In this document: positions 51,951 to 61,489 of the stretch, in pieces
How the letters are laid out: each line of letters begins with the position of its first letter
Position numbering within the stretch: the first letter of the stretch is position 1
NCBI GenBank assembly: GCA_028281235.1
Contig: JANQKG010000036.1
Coordinates: 62,001 to 126,000, forward strand
Direction of reading: 5' to 3'
DNA length: 64,000 bases
Source of the DNA: Afifellaceae bacterium
GTDB taxonomy: Bacteria; Pseudomonadota; Alphaproteobacteria; Rhizobiales; Afifellaceae
The notes under the pieces: model-generated
What the model was told of the DNA's origin: nothing
What the model saw: only the letters and a program-made list of their open reading frames with translations
The model's database searches: none
Program-made: the position numbers and the translations under genes

Positions 51951-53342
51951 ATGATCGCTCTCACAGCGCTCACCCTTGTCTGCCTTCTGGCCTTGCCGAT
52001 GCTCGGCGTAGACGCGACGCTGTTGGCTTACGGGACAGGGGCCGTACAGATCTTGCTGGTCTCGCTGGCATTCGATCGGTCCATGGCGAAGGTCCGCACC
52101 GCGATTCAAGTCTATGCCTTTCTATTGTGCGCCGTTTCGCTATTCTCCTATCATCAAAGCATCACGCTCGGCTCGGTGGAAGAGCCCTACCTTGCCGGCA
52201 GTGACGGCGGCGGCTACTTTGTCCAGGCCGTGCTACTAGCCGAGTATGGGATCTGGCAGAAGATCGGCGATATCGGCGCCAACTATTTGGGCTACCAGAC
52301 CATTCTCGCGCTCGCATTCGAGCTTTTCGGCGCAGATCTGCTTGTCGGCCAGCTTGTCAATAACACCGCGCTCGTTGCTGCGGTGATCCTGCTGGCGAAG
52401 ACGACGCATCACGTTACATGCGATCCATGCTGCGCGTTCTTCGCTGTACTCGCCTTTATGCTCACCACCCGGTTTATATTCTATTCTAATGTGCTTCTAA
52501 AGGACCCGCTTCTTGTGTTGGGTGTTGCGTTTGTAGCGTACGGCTTTGTTCTTCTAAGGACGACACGCGGCACCGGCGCCGTCGCGCTGTCGAGTATTGG
52601 CGCAGCGGTACTGATCTTCGGGACAATGCGGATCCCTCTACTTTTGCTCGTACCGGCGGGTATGGTGGTGCTCGGTCGGCATATGCTGAGCCGCGGTTGG
52701 CCCATCGCGGTGGTTGGCGCGGCTGCGGCCGGTTCACTAGCCACCGTTTTCGCCGGCTTCACCAGCCACGACTTCACTGCGCAATTCGTGGAGCGGGTTG
52801 CGGTCGACAATCGCGTTCTCGACAGCGCCCTTGCTGCCGGCATCGACGCCGGCGGCGTCGTCGGACGCATCATGGGCGGCTACACTGAACTGCCCTTGCC
52901 GATGCGGATGGTCACGGTCCCTCTCCCAGCCGTGATCCAATTCGTACTTCCGTTTGATTTCTGGAGCACGGCCTTCCTGCATGATCATCCGATCCATTTC
53001 TTCGGACCAAATCTTAACATCGTTTGGTACTTATATATCGGTATCTTTGCACTCTTTACTGTGATTTACTGGCGCCAGCTTCCGGGTTGGCCCCTACAGT
53101 ACATGTTTTTGCTTGGACTCGCGATGTATCTGTTGATCGCTTTTATCTTCGGCGGGGCCATACCGCGCTACGCAAGTCCCTACCTTTTGTTGATGTATCC
53201 GGCGATTGGGTATTGGATGACTGTTTGGAAATTCAGGGAGAGGGGGGCCTGGGTCCTGCGCCGTTTCTTCACGCTCTATTACGCAGGTTTCGCCGTGGCC
53301 GGTATCGTGTATGTTGTGTTCGCGCTATCGCGTTCAGGCTAG
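51951..53342 (+). CDS. multi-spanning membrane protein, candidate polymerase or GT-C glycosyltransferase
   Basis: 463 residues, about 11 membrane segments. A periplasmic loop after the second or third segment contains SVEEPYLAGSDGGGYFVQAV, whose acidic residues resemble GT-C catalytic loops; a second large loop (FTAQFVERVAVDNRVLDSAL; MGGYTELPLPMRMVT) lies before the last four segments. It starts 7 bp after the flippase gene, the usual place for a Wzy polymerase. It does not carry the Wzy_C signature seen at 29275. Either it polymerises this repeat unit or it transfers a sugar from a lipid donor. Confidence 0.6.
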   Translation: MIALTALTLVCLLALPMLGVDATLLAYGTGAVQILLVSLAFDRSMAKVRTAIQVYAFLLCAVSLFSYHQSITLGSVEEPYLAGSDGGGYFVQAVLLAEYGIWQKIGDIGANYLGYQTILALAFELFGADLLVGQLVNNTALVAAVILLAKTTHHVTCDPCCAFFAVLAFMLTTRFIFYSNVLLKDPLLVLGVAFVAYGFVLLRTTRGTGAVALSSIGAAVLIFGTMRIPLLLLVPAGMVVLGRHMLSRGWPIAVVGAAAAGSLATVFAGFTSHDFTAQFVERVAVDNRVLDSALAAGIDAGGVVGRIMGGYTELPLPMRMVTVPLPAVIQFVLPFDFWSTAFLHDHPIHFFGPNLNIVWYLYIGIFALFTVIYWRQLPGWPLQYMFLLGLAMYLLIAFIFGGAIPRYASPYLLLMYPAIGYWMTVWKFRERGAWVLRRFFTLYYAGFAVAGIVYVVFALSRSG

Positions 53343-53351
53343 GGTCGGGAC

Positions 53352-53545
53352 TCAATCGATCCAGAATGCGACGATTGCAGCGGCGTAATTGCGGGCGAGC
53401 TTGTCATACTTGGTTGCGACCCTTCGGAAGTCCTTGATACGGCAGAACATGCGCTCGATGCGGTTGTGTTGGCGATAGGCCTCGCGGTCATAGGGGGTCG
53501 GCGCACGGCGGCTTGTGGTGGAGGGGATGATGGCTTCTGCGTCTC
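53352..53545 (-). pseudogene. IS5-family transposase C-terminal fragment
   Basis: The minus strand encodes AIIPSTTSRRAPTPYDREAY, RQHNRIERMFCRIKDFRRVA and TKYDKLARNYAAAIVAFWID, which is the C-terminal end of IS5-group DDE transposases with the catalytic-region Y-R-x-R-N-x-I-E-R-x-F pattern. The rest is missing. It separates the flippase/polymerase block from the glycosyltransferase gene at 53577. Confidence 0.8.
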
Positions 53546-53576
53546 TCTTACAAAGCAACCGGCGCAGGGGTAACAA

Positions 53577-54695
53577 ATGGTGCCCAACGGCGTCAGACGG
53601 CTGCTCATTGTCGGAAACGGTGCATTGGCGATGTCGCCAAACGGGGGCGCCTACGTCAACAGCCACACCGGGCGACTACTGGTCGATCTTAAAGACCAGG
53701 GCCTGAGGTCCACCTATGCGGCGCCTGTCACTCGGTACGACGCGAATGCTAGCCTGCTCGATTTCGACCTCCACGCTAGCGGCATCGCGACGCTCGGTTG
53801 GCGATCGCGACCAGCGGCCAGGCTGCTCCCTTCCGCAGCCAAACTGGTCCGAGGTATCGGCGGCGCCAGTTGGGTCTACATCTTCTTTCCCGGCTCGCTA
53901 GGCAACTTTGCGGCGCGGACTTGTCGATATCTTAACCGACCCTATGGCCTCTACGTGCGCGGGGGCAAGTATGCTGAGACGACCGCAAGCCGCAACGTGC
54001 TGAGCGATGCAAAGTTCGCGTTGACCGTGTCGCCATCAATACACTCTGACCTCAAGTCCTATTGTGCCTGTGTCGGTACGATTCGACCGATGGTGGCGCT
54101 GGACGAGGGCGATCGGTTCGTGCGGCCCGCACGCCAGTCGCCTCCTGCCACCTGGCGCCTCCTTTTTGTCGGTCGCCTGGAGGCCGAAAAGGGCATTCGC
54201 GAACTCATTGCGGCGGCGGAAGTGCTTTCCCGCGACGGGCTGTCTTTTACCCTGCGGCTGGTCGGCGGTGGACCACTTTATAGAGACATCGGTGCTGACT
54301 TGGACGCCGGACGGATACGGGCGAATGTCGAACTTGCTGGTCTGGTCAGCGACCCCGTGGCCCTAATGAGGGAGTACGAGCAGGCGAACTTGTTCGTCTT
54401 CCCGACCTATCATGAGGGCTTTCCGCGGGTGCTCTACGAAGCGATGATCAAGTCGCTGCCGATCATTACGACCATGGTGGGCGGAATTCCTGGCCGCATG
54501 ACTGACGCCGAGAACTGCGTTGCGATCGAGGCACGCAGCTCTGACGCGATCGTTGACGGTGTGCGTCGCGCTGTCGGCGACTTGGCGCTGCTTAACAGGA
54601 TTGCGGCCGCCGGTCTGAAAACCGTGACGGACGTGCTGGTCAACTTGAAACCACATACCGAGCTACTCTTGGAGCGGATTAGTAGGCCACATTAG
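53577..54695 (+). CDS. glycosyltransferase family 4
   Basis: 372 residues. N-terminal acceptor domain (GNGALAMSPNGGAYVNSHTG). The donor domain has the GT4 landmarks WRLLFVGRLEAEKGIRELIA (about residue 197), the loop EQANLFVFPTYHEGFPRVLY with the E-x7-E glutamates and SLPIITTMVGGIPGRM. The enzyme is soluble or peripheral and adds a sugar to the lipid-linked unit. The start lies just after the IS5 fragment, so its promoter may have been disturbed or provided by the insertion. Confidence 0.85.
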   Translation: MVPNGVRRLLIVGNGALAMSPNGGAYVNSHTGRLLVDLKDQGLRSTYAAPVTRYDANASLLDFDLHASGIATLGWRSRPAARLLPSAAKLVRGIGGASWVYIFFPGSLGNFAARTCRYLNRPYGLYVRGGKYAETTASRNVLSDAKFALTVSPSIHSDLKSYCACVGTIRPMVALDEGDRFVRPARQSPPATWRLLFVGRLEAEKGIRELIAAAEVLSRDGLSFTLRLVGGGPLYRDIGADLDAGRIRANVELAGLVSDPVALMREYEQANLFVFPTYHEGFPRVLYEAMIKSLPIITTMVGGIPGRMTDAENCVAIEARSSDAIVDGVRRAVGDLALLNRIAAAGLKTVTDVLVNLKPHTELLLERISRPH

Positions 54696-54822
54696 AAGCA
54701 GCGAAACAGACCTTGGAGATCGGCATAAAAATTATTCTAAGAGGTTTGACGCCGCCAACCCCATATATTCGTTTCGCGCATCATTGTAGGATGGCGACAG
54801 TTCTAGCCTTTATCAAGAGTGA

Positions 54823-55016
54823 TACGCGTGGACCTGTCGCCAGACGAGCTGCCGCAAGTCGAATTCGAACTCGCACAACAGATGGTGGAGGCGGTTACCT
54901 GTTTCCAGGTCGTTGAGCATCTTGACTAGGACGAGAAATCAACGCTCTTGCGAAAGTGGCCTCTGTCTTGGCGAGCGATGGTTATCGGCTGATCTCAGCA
55001 CCGATCGAGGACAGCA
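54823..55016 (+). pseudogene. class I methyltransferase fragment
   Basis: Two short frames together resemble the middle of a methyltransferase: VTCFQVVEHLD (54886-54926, ending in TAG) and, one frame over, [20 protein letters not shown] then SAPIED. A stop and a frameshift separate them, and neither end of the gene is present. The rest of the 320-bp gap between 54696 and 55016 holds nothing else recognisable. Confidence 0.45.
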
Positions 55017-55649
55017 GTGGCGTCGCACGATGCGTTAGAACCGATCAACATGCTCGCCAAGATTTGGAATGGTCGCGCGGCTGGGCTACCGATGGCAGCG
55101 ATCCTCGCGATTGGTATCATGGTCAACGGTTTAAGAGACGCCTGGAGCAGCGTGCTGTGGCGCGCTAACCTAGGGGGGGCTGGCCGTTGTGCACGCGTCC
55201 AGGCGGGCGTCACGATCCGCTATCCGGCGCGCATCATTCTTGGTTCGCGCACCGCGATCGGCCGCGGCACAGAGTTCGAATCCGAGTTCGCCGATGCCGA
55301 GTGCCGTATAGGCACTGACTCACAGATCAACCGAGGTGCGCTCTTGGACTTCAGTGGTAGCCTCCACATCGGTGATCGCGTTGTCGTATCGGAGCATGCC
55401 GTGGTGTACACGCATTCCCACGGAAATGATCCGAAGTCGAAACCGATGAAAACTCCACTTGTCATCGAAGACGACGTCTGGATCGGTGCGAACGCGCGCA
55501 TCATGGAGGGGGTCGGCCGGATCGGGCGCGGGGCGCTGGTCGCATCCTGCGCCGTTGTGACCAAGGAGGTCCCGGCGGGTACCATCGTCGCCGGCGTGCC
55601 GGCACGAGTGATCGGTCAGCGGGCGCCTAAGGATGTGGTACAGTTGTGA
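55017..55649 (+). CDS. hexapeptide-repeat acyltransferase (WcaF/maltose-acetyltransferase type)
   Basis: 210 residues with a GTG start at 55017; ATG at 55050 is an alternative. A hydrophobic N-terminal stretch ([17 protein letters not shown]) is followed by beta-helix repeats, [20 protein letters not shown] through [20 protein letters not shown], and the terminal repeat [20 protein letters not shown] with the family's GVPARVIGQ ending. It likely O-acetylates a sugar of the repeat unit with acetyl-CoA. It overlaps the glycosyltransferase gene downstream by four bases. Confidence 0.82.
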   Translation: MASHDALEPINMLAKIWNGRAAGLPMAAILAIGIMVNGLRDAWSSVLWRANLGGAGRCARVQAGVTIRYPARIILGSRTAIGRGTEFESEFADAECRIGTDSQINRGALLDFSGSLHIGDRVVVSEHAVVYTHSHGNDPKSKPMKTPLVIEDDVWIGANARIMEGVGRIGRGALVASCAVVTKEVPAGTIVAGVPARVIGQRAPKDVVQL

Positions 55650-56815
55650 GCCTGCGTGTTCTCATCGCTATTGCGCACTACCAGCCAGGCTGGAAGTTCG
55701 GCGGACCGACGCGCACCATCGCCAATCTGGTTGACGGCCTGGGTGAGGCGTTTTCGTTCCACATTCTAACCTCGGACCGCGACTTCGGCGACGACGTCCC
55801 CTTCTCCGAGATCACGCCTGACGCTTGGCTTCCGGTTGGCAAAGCGACGGTCCGCTACATGGCGCCGCGTAACCGCAGCCTGACGAAGATCGCGCAGCTC
55901 TTGCGCGAGACACCGTACGAGTTGCTGTATCTCAACAGCTTCTTCAATCCCCGCTTCACAATTGCGCTGCTTGTCGCCCGACGGCTCGGTCTTGCACCAC
56001 CCCGCCCGGTGGTGCTGGCGCCGCGTGGCGAATTCTCGTCGGGTGCCATCGCGCTTAAGGCCCGTAAGAAGCAAGCATGGATCGCGTTCAGTAAGGCGGT
56101 CGGCCTTTATGCGAACATTGTGTGGCAAGCCTCAACTGAAGCAGAGGCGGATGACATTCGCCGTGTGATGGGAAGCGTCGCACGCATCATATACGTCGCG
56201 CCCCATCTGCCGCGGCCTGCGACCGCTGTTTCCGCCAGCCCCCTTATCCGCGACGCGGGCGATCCTTTGCGCGTTGTGTTTCTGTCGCGGATCAGCCCGA
56301 TGAAGAATCTTCATTTCGCGTTGAGGACTTTGGCCCAGGTCAGGACGCCAATTCGCTTCACGGTCTACGGACCCAAGGAGGATGCGGCCTACTGGCGCTC
56401 ATGCGAGGCGATCATTGAGACGCTTCCGGACCATATCCAAGTAACCTATGGCGGATTTGTTCCATCGGAGCGTGTGATCGAGGCGCTGAGCAAGCATAAT
56501 CTCTTCTTTCTCCCTACACTCGGCGAGAACTATGGCCACGTCATCATCGAAGCGCTGCAAGCCGGGCTACCTGTGCTCATCTCGGACCAGACCCCTTGGC
56601 GCAACCTTGAGGTAATGGGCATCGGACGGGATGCGCCGCTTGACGCACCGGCCGCGTTCGCAGACTTCATCGAAACAGTCGCAACCATGTCAGACAAGGA
56701 GCACGCCGCCATGCGCGCCCGCGTGCGTGCGCATGCGTATACCTTGTCCGAAAGCGATCAGGCGCTCGAGGCCAATCGGAACATGTTCCTCGCCGCGCTC
56801 GAAGTTCAAGCGTAG
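55646..56815 (+). CDS. glycosyltransferase family 4
   Basis: 389 residues with a GTG start overlapping the acyltransferase stop. The N-terminal domain carries [20 protein letters not shown], a WcaI-type glycine-rich loop. The donor domain includes [20 protein letters not shown] and [20 protein letters not shown] with the E-x7-E motif, then [20 protein letters not shown]. It adds a sugar to the repeat unit in the cytoplasm. The 250 bp that follow have no gene. Confidence 0.86.
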   Translation: MSLRVLIAIAHYQPGWKFGGPTRTIANLVDGLGEAFSFHILTSDRDFGDDVPFSEITPDAWLPVGKATVRYMAPRNRSLTKIAQLLRETPYELLYLNSFFNPRFTIALLVARRLGLAPPRPVVLAPRGEFSSGAIALKARKKQAWIAFSKAVGLYANIVWQASTEAEADDIRRVMGSVARIIYVAPHLPRPATAVSASPLIRDAGDPLRVVFLSRISPMKNLHFALRTLAQVRTPIRFTVYGPKEDAAYWRSCEAIIETLPDHIQVTYGGFVPSERVIEALSKHNLFFLPTLGENYGHVIIEALQAGLPVLISDQTPWRNLEVMGIGRDAPLDAPAAFADFIETVATMSDKEHAAMRARVRAHAYTLSESDQALEANRNMFLAALEVQA

Positions 56816-57065
56816 CTTTTCAGTCCTGTGGCGCGGCGCATCGCTATAGCGACGACGTTGTGGCTGTTTTTGAGCAAGTCCCTCGTCAATGTGTTACCTC
56901 AGATCGGCTCCAGCGCTACGAGTCACCATCGTCGATCTTGCGAGTAAGCTGCTGATAGAGCTGCGAAAGAGGCGCACTACCAGCTTGTACTCCGCGCGCC
57001 GCTGCGATACTCGGCTTCACGATCATTAATCTTTCAACTGGCGAAAGTGAGCGGGATCGATTGAG

Positions 57066-58214
57066 ATGGACTACACGAACGCGCCCGTGGCATTTCGAAT
57101 CCTGAAAGCGCTGCGCTATGTGCGGCTGTACGGTCCGCGGCGCACCTTGGTGAAGATCAAGGGACAGTACCACATGAAGAAGCGGCCCAATCCGCTTCCT
57201 CAAATGAGCACGGGCTTTGCCGCGAATGCAAAAATCGGCATTATTGGCTGCGGAAACTACGCCTATAGCAATATCGCATACTATCTCCACAAGAACCATG
57301 GGCGAGTGATCCGCGCCGCAATGGATGTCGACATCAACAAAGCTGCTTCTCTGTTTGAAGCCTATCACCTTAACTACTACACCGATGATCCGAGCAAGAT
57401 CATCGAAGATCCCGAAATTAAACTTGTGTTCGTCGCCTCCAACCACCGATCACACGCTGAGTATGCGATCGATAGCATAAATGCGGACAAGCATGTTCAT
57501 ATCGAAAAGCCTCATGTCGTCTCGCGCGATCAGCTCAATCGATTGATGGCCGCGATGCGCAAACGTCCCGAGATTTGCGTCTTTCTCGGCTTTAATCGTC
57601 CCCGCAGTAAATTGTTCAACGCTTTGCAATCCACCCTGCACGATCAAAGCGGGCCGTTGATGATCAACTGGTTCATAGCGGGACATGAGATACCAGCCGA
57701 CCACTGGTATTTCGACGAGAAAGAAGGCGGGCGCGTCCTCGGGAACTTGTGCCACTGGACCGACCTAACACTCCATTTAGTGTCGCTTGAACGATCGTTC
57801 CCCTGCACAATTGTCCCATCAACACCGCAGAACGCGGATTCCGACTTTGTGGTCTCAATGATGTTCCAAGACCGCTCATGCGCTACGATCACATTTTCCG
57901 CCAAGGGCCATACGTTTGAAGGCGTGCGCGAGGTGCTCAACCTGCATAAGGGTGACGTGCTGGCGAACCTCACCGATTTTCAGAGCCTCGGCATGGACGT
58001 GGTGCAACGTCGTCGGCGCAAGCGATCCATTTTTAGGGACCACGGCCACGAAGCAAACATCATGAATTCCTACGCGTGCCTTGAAGATAGCGGATCCGTT
58101 GGTGAAGAGCCGTATTACATAGAGGCAACGGCCATGTTCTTCCTCGCTATCAAGGAAGCCATAGACACTGGGGCGCCAGTCACGCTGACGCAGGCCGATT
58201 TCTCGACTGGCTGA
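57066..58214 (+). CDS. Gfo/Idh/MocA family oxidoreductase
   Basis: 382 residues. A basic 50-residue N-terminal extension (YVRLYGPRRTLVKIKGQYHM) precedes the Rossmann motif KIGIIGCGNYAYSNIAYYLH; the EKPHV segment (about residue 155) is the family's active-site lysine motif and FLGFNRPRSKLF follows. It is 20 bp upstream of the bi-domain oxidoreductase gene, whose C-terminal half is a homologue. The two probably act on the same nucleotide sugar or lipid-linked sugar. The basic extension also occurs, in style, at the start of membrane-associated partners in such clusters. Confidence 0.78.
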   Translation: MDYTNAPVAFRILKALRYVRLYGPRRTLVKIKGQYHMKKRPNPLPQMSTGFAANAKIGIIGCGNYAYSNIAYYLHKNHGRVIRAAMDVDINKAASLFEAYHLNYYTDDPSKIIEDPEIKLVFVASNHRSHAEYAIDSINADKHVHIEKPHVVSRDQLNRLMAAMRKRPEICVFLGFNRPRSKLFNALQSTLHDQSGPLMINWFIAGHEIPADHWYFDEKEGGRVLGNLCHWTDLTLHLVSLERSFPCTIVPSTPQNADSDFVVSMMFQDRSCATITFSAKGHTFEGVREVLNLHKGDVLANLTDFQSLGMDVVQRRRRKRSIFRDHGHEANIMNSYACLEDSGSVGEEPYYIEATAMFFLAIKEAIDTGAPVTLTQADFSTG

Positions 58215-58233
58215 CACAAGGCAACTCGCGCCG

Positions 58234-60369
58234 ATGAAGCAGATTCTTCAAAACCTCCGCGACGGCTCCACCGAACTGGCGGAGGTGCCGGCGCCGGGCG
58301 GTGGGCCGGGGCAGTTGCTGATCCGCACAACGCGCTCGCTCGTCTCCGCCGGAACCGAGCGCAAGCTGGTGGAGTTCGGCAGGGCAAATCTGATCGGCAA
58401 GGCGCGCCAGCAGCCCGAGAGGGTCAGGCAGGTCGTGGAGAAGGCTCGCACGGACGGGGCGGCGGCGACGCTGGAAGCGGTGCGGAGCAAGCTCGGTCAG
58501 CCGCTTGCACTCGGCTACTGCAATGTCGGCACGGTGGCGGAGGTCGGCGGCGGCATCAAAGGCCTTGCGCCGGGCGACCGCGTGGCGAGCAACGGCAAGC
58601 ACGCGGAAGTCGTCGCGGTGCCGGCCAATCTGTGCGCCAAGATCCCCGACGGCGTGCGTGACGAAGAGGCGGCGTTCACCGTGGTCGCGGCGATCGGACT
58701 GCAGGGCATCCGCCTCGCCAGTCCCACGCTCGGCGAGCGCGTCGTGGTGTTCGGGCTGGGGCTCATCGGCCTTCTCACCGTGCAGATGCTGCGCGCTCAG
58801 GGCTGCTGTGTTCTTGGCGTCGACTTCGACGAAACACGGCTGCGATTGGCGCGGGATTTCGGGGCGGATGTGGCGAATCCCGCGGCCGGCGAGGATCCGC
58901 TTGCGGCGGCGGCGGTGTTTTCAGGCGGGGTCGGCGTCGACGCCGTCCTCATCACCGCATCCACCAAGAGCAGCAAGCCCGTCTCGCAGGCGGCGCAGAT
59001 GTGCCGCAAACGCGGCCGCATCGTGCTGATCGGTGTGACCGGGCTGGAGCTGAACCGCGCCGACTTCTACGAGAAGGAGCTGACGTTCCAGGTCTCCTGC
59101 TCCTACGGGCCGGGCCGCTACGATCCCGATTACGAGATCGGCGGCCACGACTACCCCATCGGCTTCGTGCGTTGGACGGAGCAGCGCAACTTCGAGGCGG
59201 TGCTGGAGCTGATGCGCAGCGGCGCACTCAACGTCACGCCGCTCATCTCGCATCGCTACGCCTTGGAGCGGGCCGAAGAGGCGTTCGAGCTGCTTACGTC
59301 CGACACGCCGTCGCTCGGCATTCTCCTGGAATTCACGCCGGGCAAGGAGCCGCAGGACCTGGGGGCGCGTTCGTTGGCGTTGTCCGACGCGCCGCCGTCT
59401 CCCGGCGCGGCGCGCGTCGCGTTCCTCGGCGCCGGCAATTATGCCGGCCGCTTGCTGATTCCGGCCTTCAAGGCGGCCGGGGTCGATCTCCGCACCGTCG
59501 TGAGCGCCGGCGGGGTCAGCGCCGCCCACTTTGCGCGCAAGCATGGCGCCGCAAACGCCGCCAGCGACGCCGCCATTGTGCTTGGCGACGCGGATGTCGA
59601 CACAATCGTGATCGCCACGCGGCACAACCTGCACGCCGCGCAGGTGCTCTCTGCGCTGCGCGCCGGCAAGCACGTCTTCTGCGAGAAGCCGCTCTGCCTG
59701 ACGCTTGAGGAGCTGTCAGAGATCGAGGCCGAGGCGCACGGGCGCTCCGCCCAGCATCTGATGGTGGGCTTCAACCGGCGCTTTGCGCCGCAGGTCGTGA
59801 AGATCAAGGCGCTGCTGGAGACGGTGGACGAGCCCAAGAGCTTCGTGATGACGGTGAACGCGGGTGCGGCCCCCCCCGACCATTGGACGCAGAACAAGGC
59901 GGTGGGGGGCGGTCGCATCATCGGCGAAGGCTGCCATTTCGTCGACCTTTTGCGCCACCTTGCGGGCGCACCGTTCACCGGTCATTCGGTGGTGGCGCTC
60001 GGCCGCCACGCCGCTCTTGGAGCATCCGACGACAAGGTCTCCATCACGCTGCAATTCGCTGACGGCTCGGTGGGTGTCATACATTACCTGGCCAACGGGC
60101 ACAGAGGCTTTCCGAAGGAACGGCTTGAAATCTTCTGCGCCGGCCGCGTGCTGCAGCTCGACAATTTCCGCCGGCTGCGTGGCTGGGGCTGGCCGGATTT
60201 CTCGCGCATGAACCTATGGCGGCAGGACAAGGGCGCCCAGGCCTGCGTCGGCGCTTTCGTCAACGCGGTCCGGTCGGGTGCCAAAACGCCCCTGCCGCTG
60301 CGGGAGTTGATCGAGGTGAGCCGCGTCACCATCGAGGCGGCGCAGTCGCTTGAGCCGGGGAGCGCCTGA
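58234..60369 (+). CDS. bi-domain oxidoreductase: zinc-type alcohol dehydrogenase fused to Gfo/Idh/MocA
   Basis: 711 residues. Residues 1 to about 375 form an MDR alcohol-dehydrogenase domain with RTTRSLVSAGTERKLVEFGR and the cofactor motif VVVFGLGLIGLLTVQMLRAQ. Residues about 390-711 form a Gfo/Idh domain with RVAFLGAGNYAGRLLIPAFK, the EKPLCLT active-site segment and VGFNRRFAPQVVKI. Fusions of this kind occur in polysaccharide clusters together with heparinase-fold proteins and WecB-like epimerases, exactly as here. The two-step redox chemistry could invert a centre through a keto intermediate (inference). Confidence 0.85.
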   Translation: MKQILQNLRDGSTELAEVPAPGGGPGQLLIRTTRSLVSAGTERKLVEFGRANLIGKARQQPERVRQVVEKARTDGAAATLEAVRSKLGQPLALGYCNVGTVAEVGGGIKGLAPGDRVASNGKHAEVVAVPANLCAKIPDGVRDEEAAFTVVAAIGLQGIRLASPTLGERVVVFGLGLIGLLTVQMLRAQGCCVLGVDFDETRLRLARDFGADVANPAAGEDPLAAAAVFSGGVGVDAVLITASTKSSKPVSQAAQMCRKRGRIVLIGVTGLELNRADFYEKELTFQVSCSYGPGRYDPDYEIGGHDYPIGFVRWTEQRNFEAVLELMRSGALNVTPLISHRYALERAEEAFELLTSDTPSLGILLEFTPGKEPQDLGARSLALSDAPPSPGAARVAFLGAGNYAGRLLIPAFKAAGVDLRTVVSAGGVSAAHFARKHGAANAASDAAIVLGDADVDTIVIATRHNLHAAQVLSALRAGKHVFCEKPLCLTLEELSEIEAEAHGRSAQHLMVGFNRRFAPQVVKIKALLETVDEPKSFVMTVNAGAAPPDHWTQNKAVGGGRIIGEGCHFVDLLRHLAGAPFTGHSVVALGRHAALGASDDKVSITLQFADGSVGVIHYLANGHRGFPKERLEIFCAGRVLQLDNFRRLRGWGWPDFSRMNLWRQDKGAQACVGAFVNAVRSGAKTPLPLRELIEVSRVTIEAAQSLEPGSA

Positions 60370-60391
60370 CGCGCCCGAGACGGCCACATCG

Positions 60392-61489
60392 ATGCTCATC
60401 GACATCATCGCCGGCGCGCGGCCCAACTTCATGAAGATCGGGCCGATCATCCGGGCGCTGGACGAGCGCGAGCACGGCGGTGGGCGGCTGCGCTATCGCC
60501 TGGTCCATACCGGCCAGCATTACGACCGCCGCATGTCGGGAGATTTTTTCTCGCAACTCGGCATACCCGAGCCGGACGTGAACCTCGAAGTGGGCTCCGG
60601 CACGCAAGCGGAGCAGACGGCCACGATCATGGTTCGCTACGAACAGCTGCTGATGGACGCGCCCAGCAGGCTCTGCATTGTCGTCGGTGACGTCACGTCG
60701 ACGATGGCCTGTGCCATCACCGCTCAGAAGCTGAAGATACCCGTCGCCCATGTGGAGGGCGGGATACGGTCCGGCGATTGGACGATGCCGGAGGAGATCA
60801 ACCGCATGGCCACCGACGCCGTGACGAACTGGTTCTTCACGACCAGCGCGACGGCCGACGCCAATCTCAGGAATATGGGCGTTTCCGATGAACGCATCTT
60901 CTTCGTCGGCAACACCATGATCGACACGCTGCTGGCGAATATGGACCGGCTGCAACAGCCGGATTTCTGGGAGGAGTTCGGGCTTGCGCCCGGCGGTTAC
61001 CTTGTCGCCACGCTACACCGGCCGTCCAATGTCGACGAGGCGCGCCACTTTTCCCGGCTGCTCAGCACGCTTGGCGATGGGGCCCGCGGACGTCCGGTGA
61101 TCTTTCCCGTCCACCCGCGCGCGCGCAAGACGCTTGCCGATCTGGCTGCGTTGCCCAAGAATCTCCACCTTGTCGACCCGCAACCCTATCTGGAGTTCAA
61201 CTATCTCGTGCGGCACGCAAAGGCCGTCATCACCGATTCCGGCGGCGTGACGGAGGAGACGACGGTACTAGGCGTGCCGTGCATGACGCTGCGTGACACC
61301 ACGGAGCGGCCGGAAACCGTCACCATCGGCATGAACGAAGTTCTCGGAACCGATCCGCGACGGCTACGCGAAGCACTTGACCAGCTCTTCGCCGGCGCTT
61401 GGAAGAAAGGCGGCATACCGGAGAAATGGGACGGACGGGCAGGCGAGCGTATCGTCGCGGCGCTGGAACACCTCCTTGTAACGACGTGA
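60392..61489 (+). CDS. wbpI: UDP-GlcNAc 2-epimerase family, WbpI/WecB-like
   Basis: 365 residues from the ATG at 60392. The N-terminus DIIAGARPNFMKIGPIIRAL and the HTGQHYDRRMSGDFF motif are diagnostic; VVGDVTSTMACAITAQKLKI and VEGGIRSGDWTMPEEINRMA cover the UDP and catalytic region, and TDSGGVTEETTVLGVPCMTL the C-terminal UDP site. In the ManNAc3NAcA pathway WbpI inverts C2 of UDP-GlcNAc3NAcA. That makes this gene, about 25 kb from wbpA, the likely missing step; conversion of UDP-GlcNAc to UDP-ManNAc is the alternative. It shares one base with the next gene (TGATG). Confidence 0.85.
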   Translation: MLIDIIAGARPNFMKIGPIIRALDEREHGGGRLRYRLVHTGQHYDRRMSGDFFSQLGIPEPDVNLEVGSGTQAEQTATIMVRYEQLLMDAPSRLCIVVGDVTSTMACAITAQKLKIPVAHVEGGIRSGDWTMPEEINRMATDAVTNWFFTTSATADANLRNMGVSDERIFFVGNTMIDTLLANMDRLQQPDFWEEFGLAPGGYLVATLHRPSNVDEARHFSRLLSTLGDGARGRPVIFPVHPRARKTLADLAALPKNLHLVDPQPYLEFNYLVRHAKAVITDSGGVTEETTVLGVPCMTLRDTTERPETVTIGMNEVLGTDPRRLREALDQLFAGAWKKGGIPEKWDGRAGERIVAALEHLLVTT

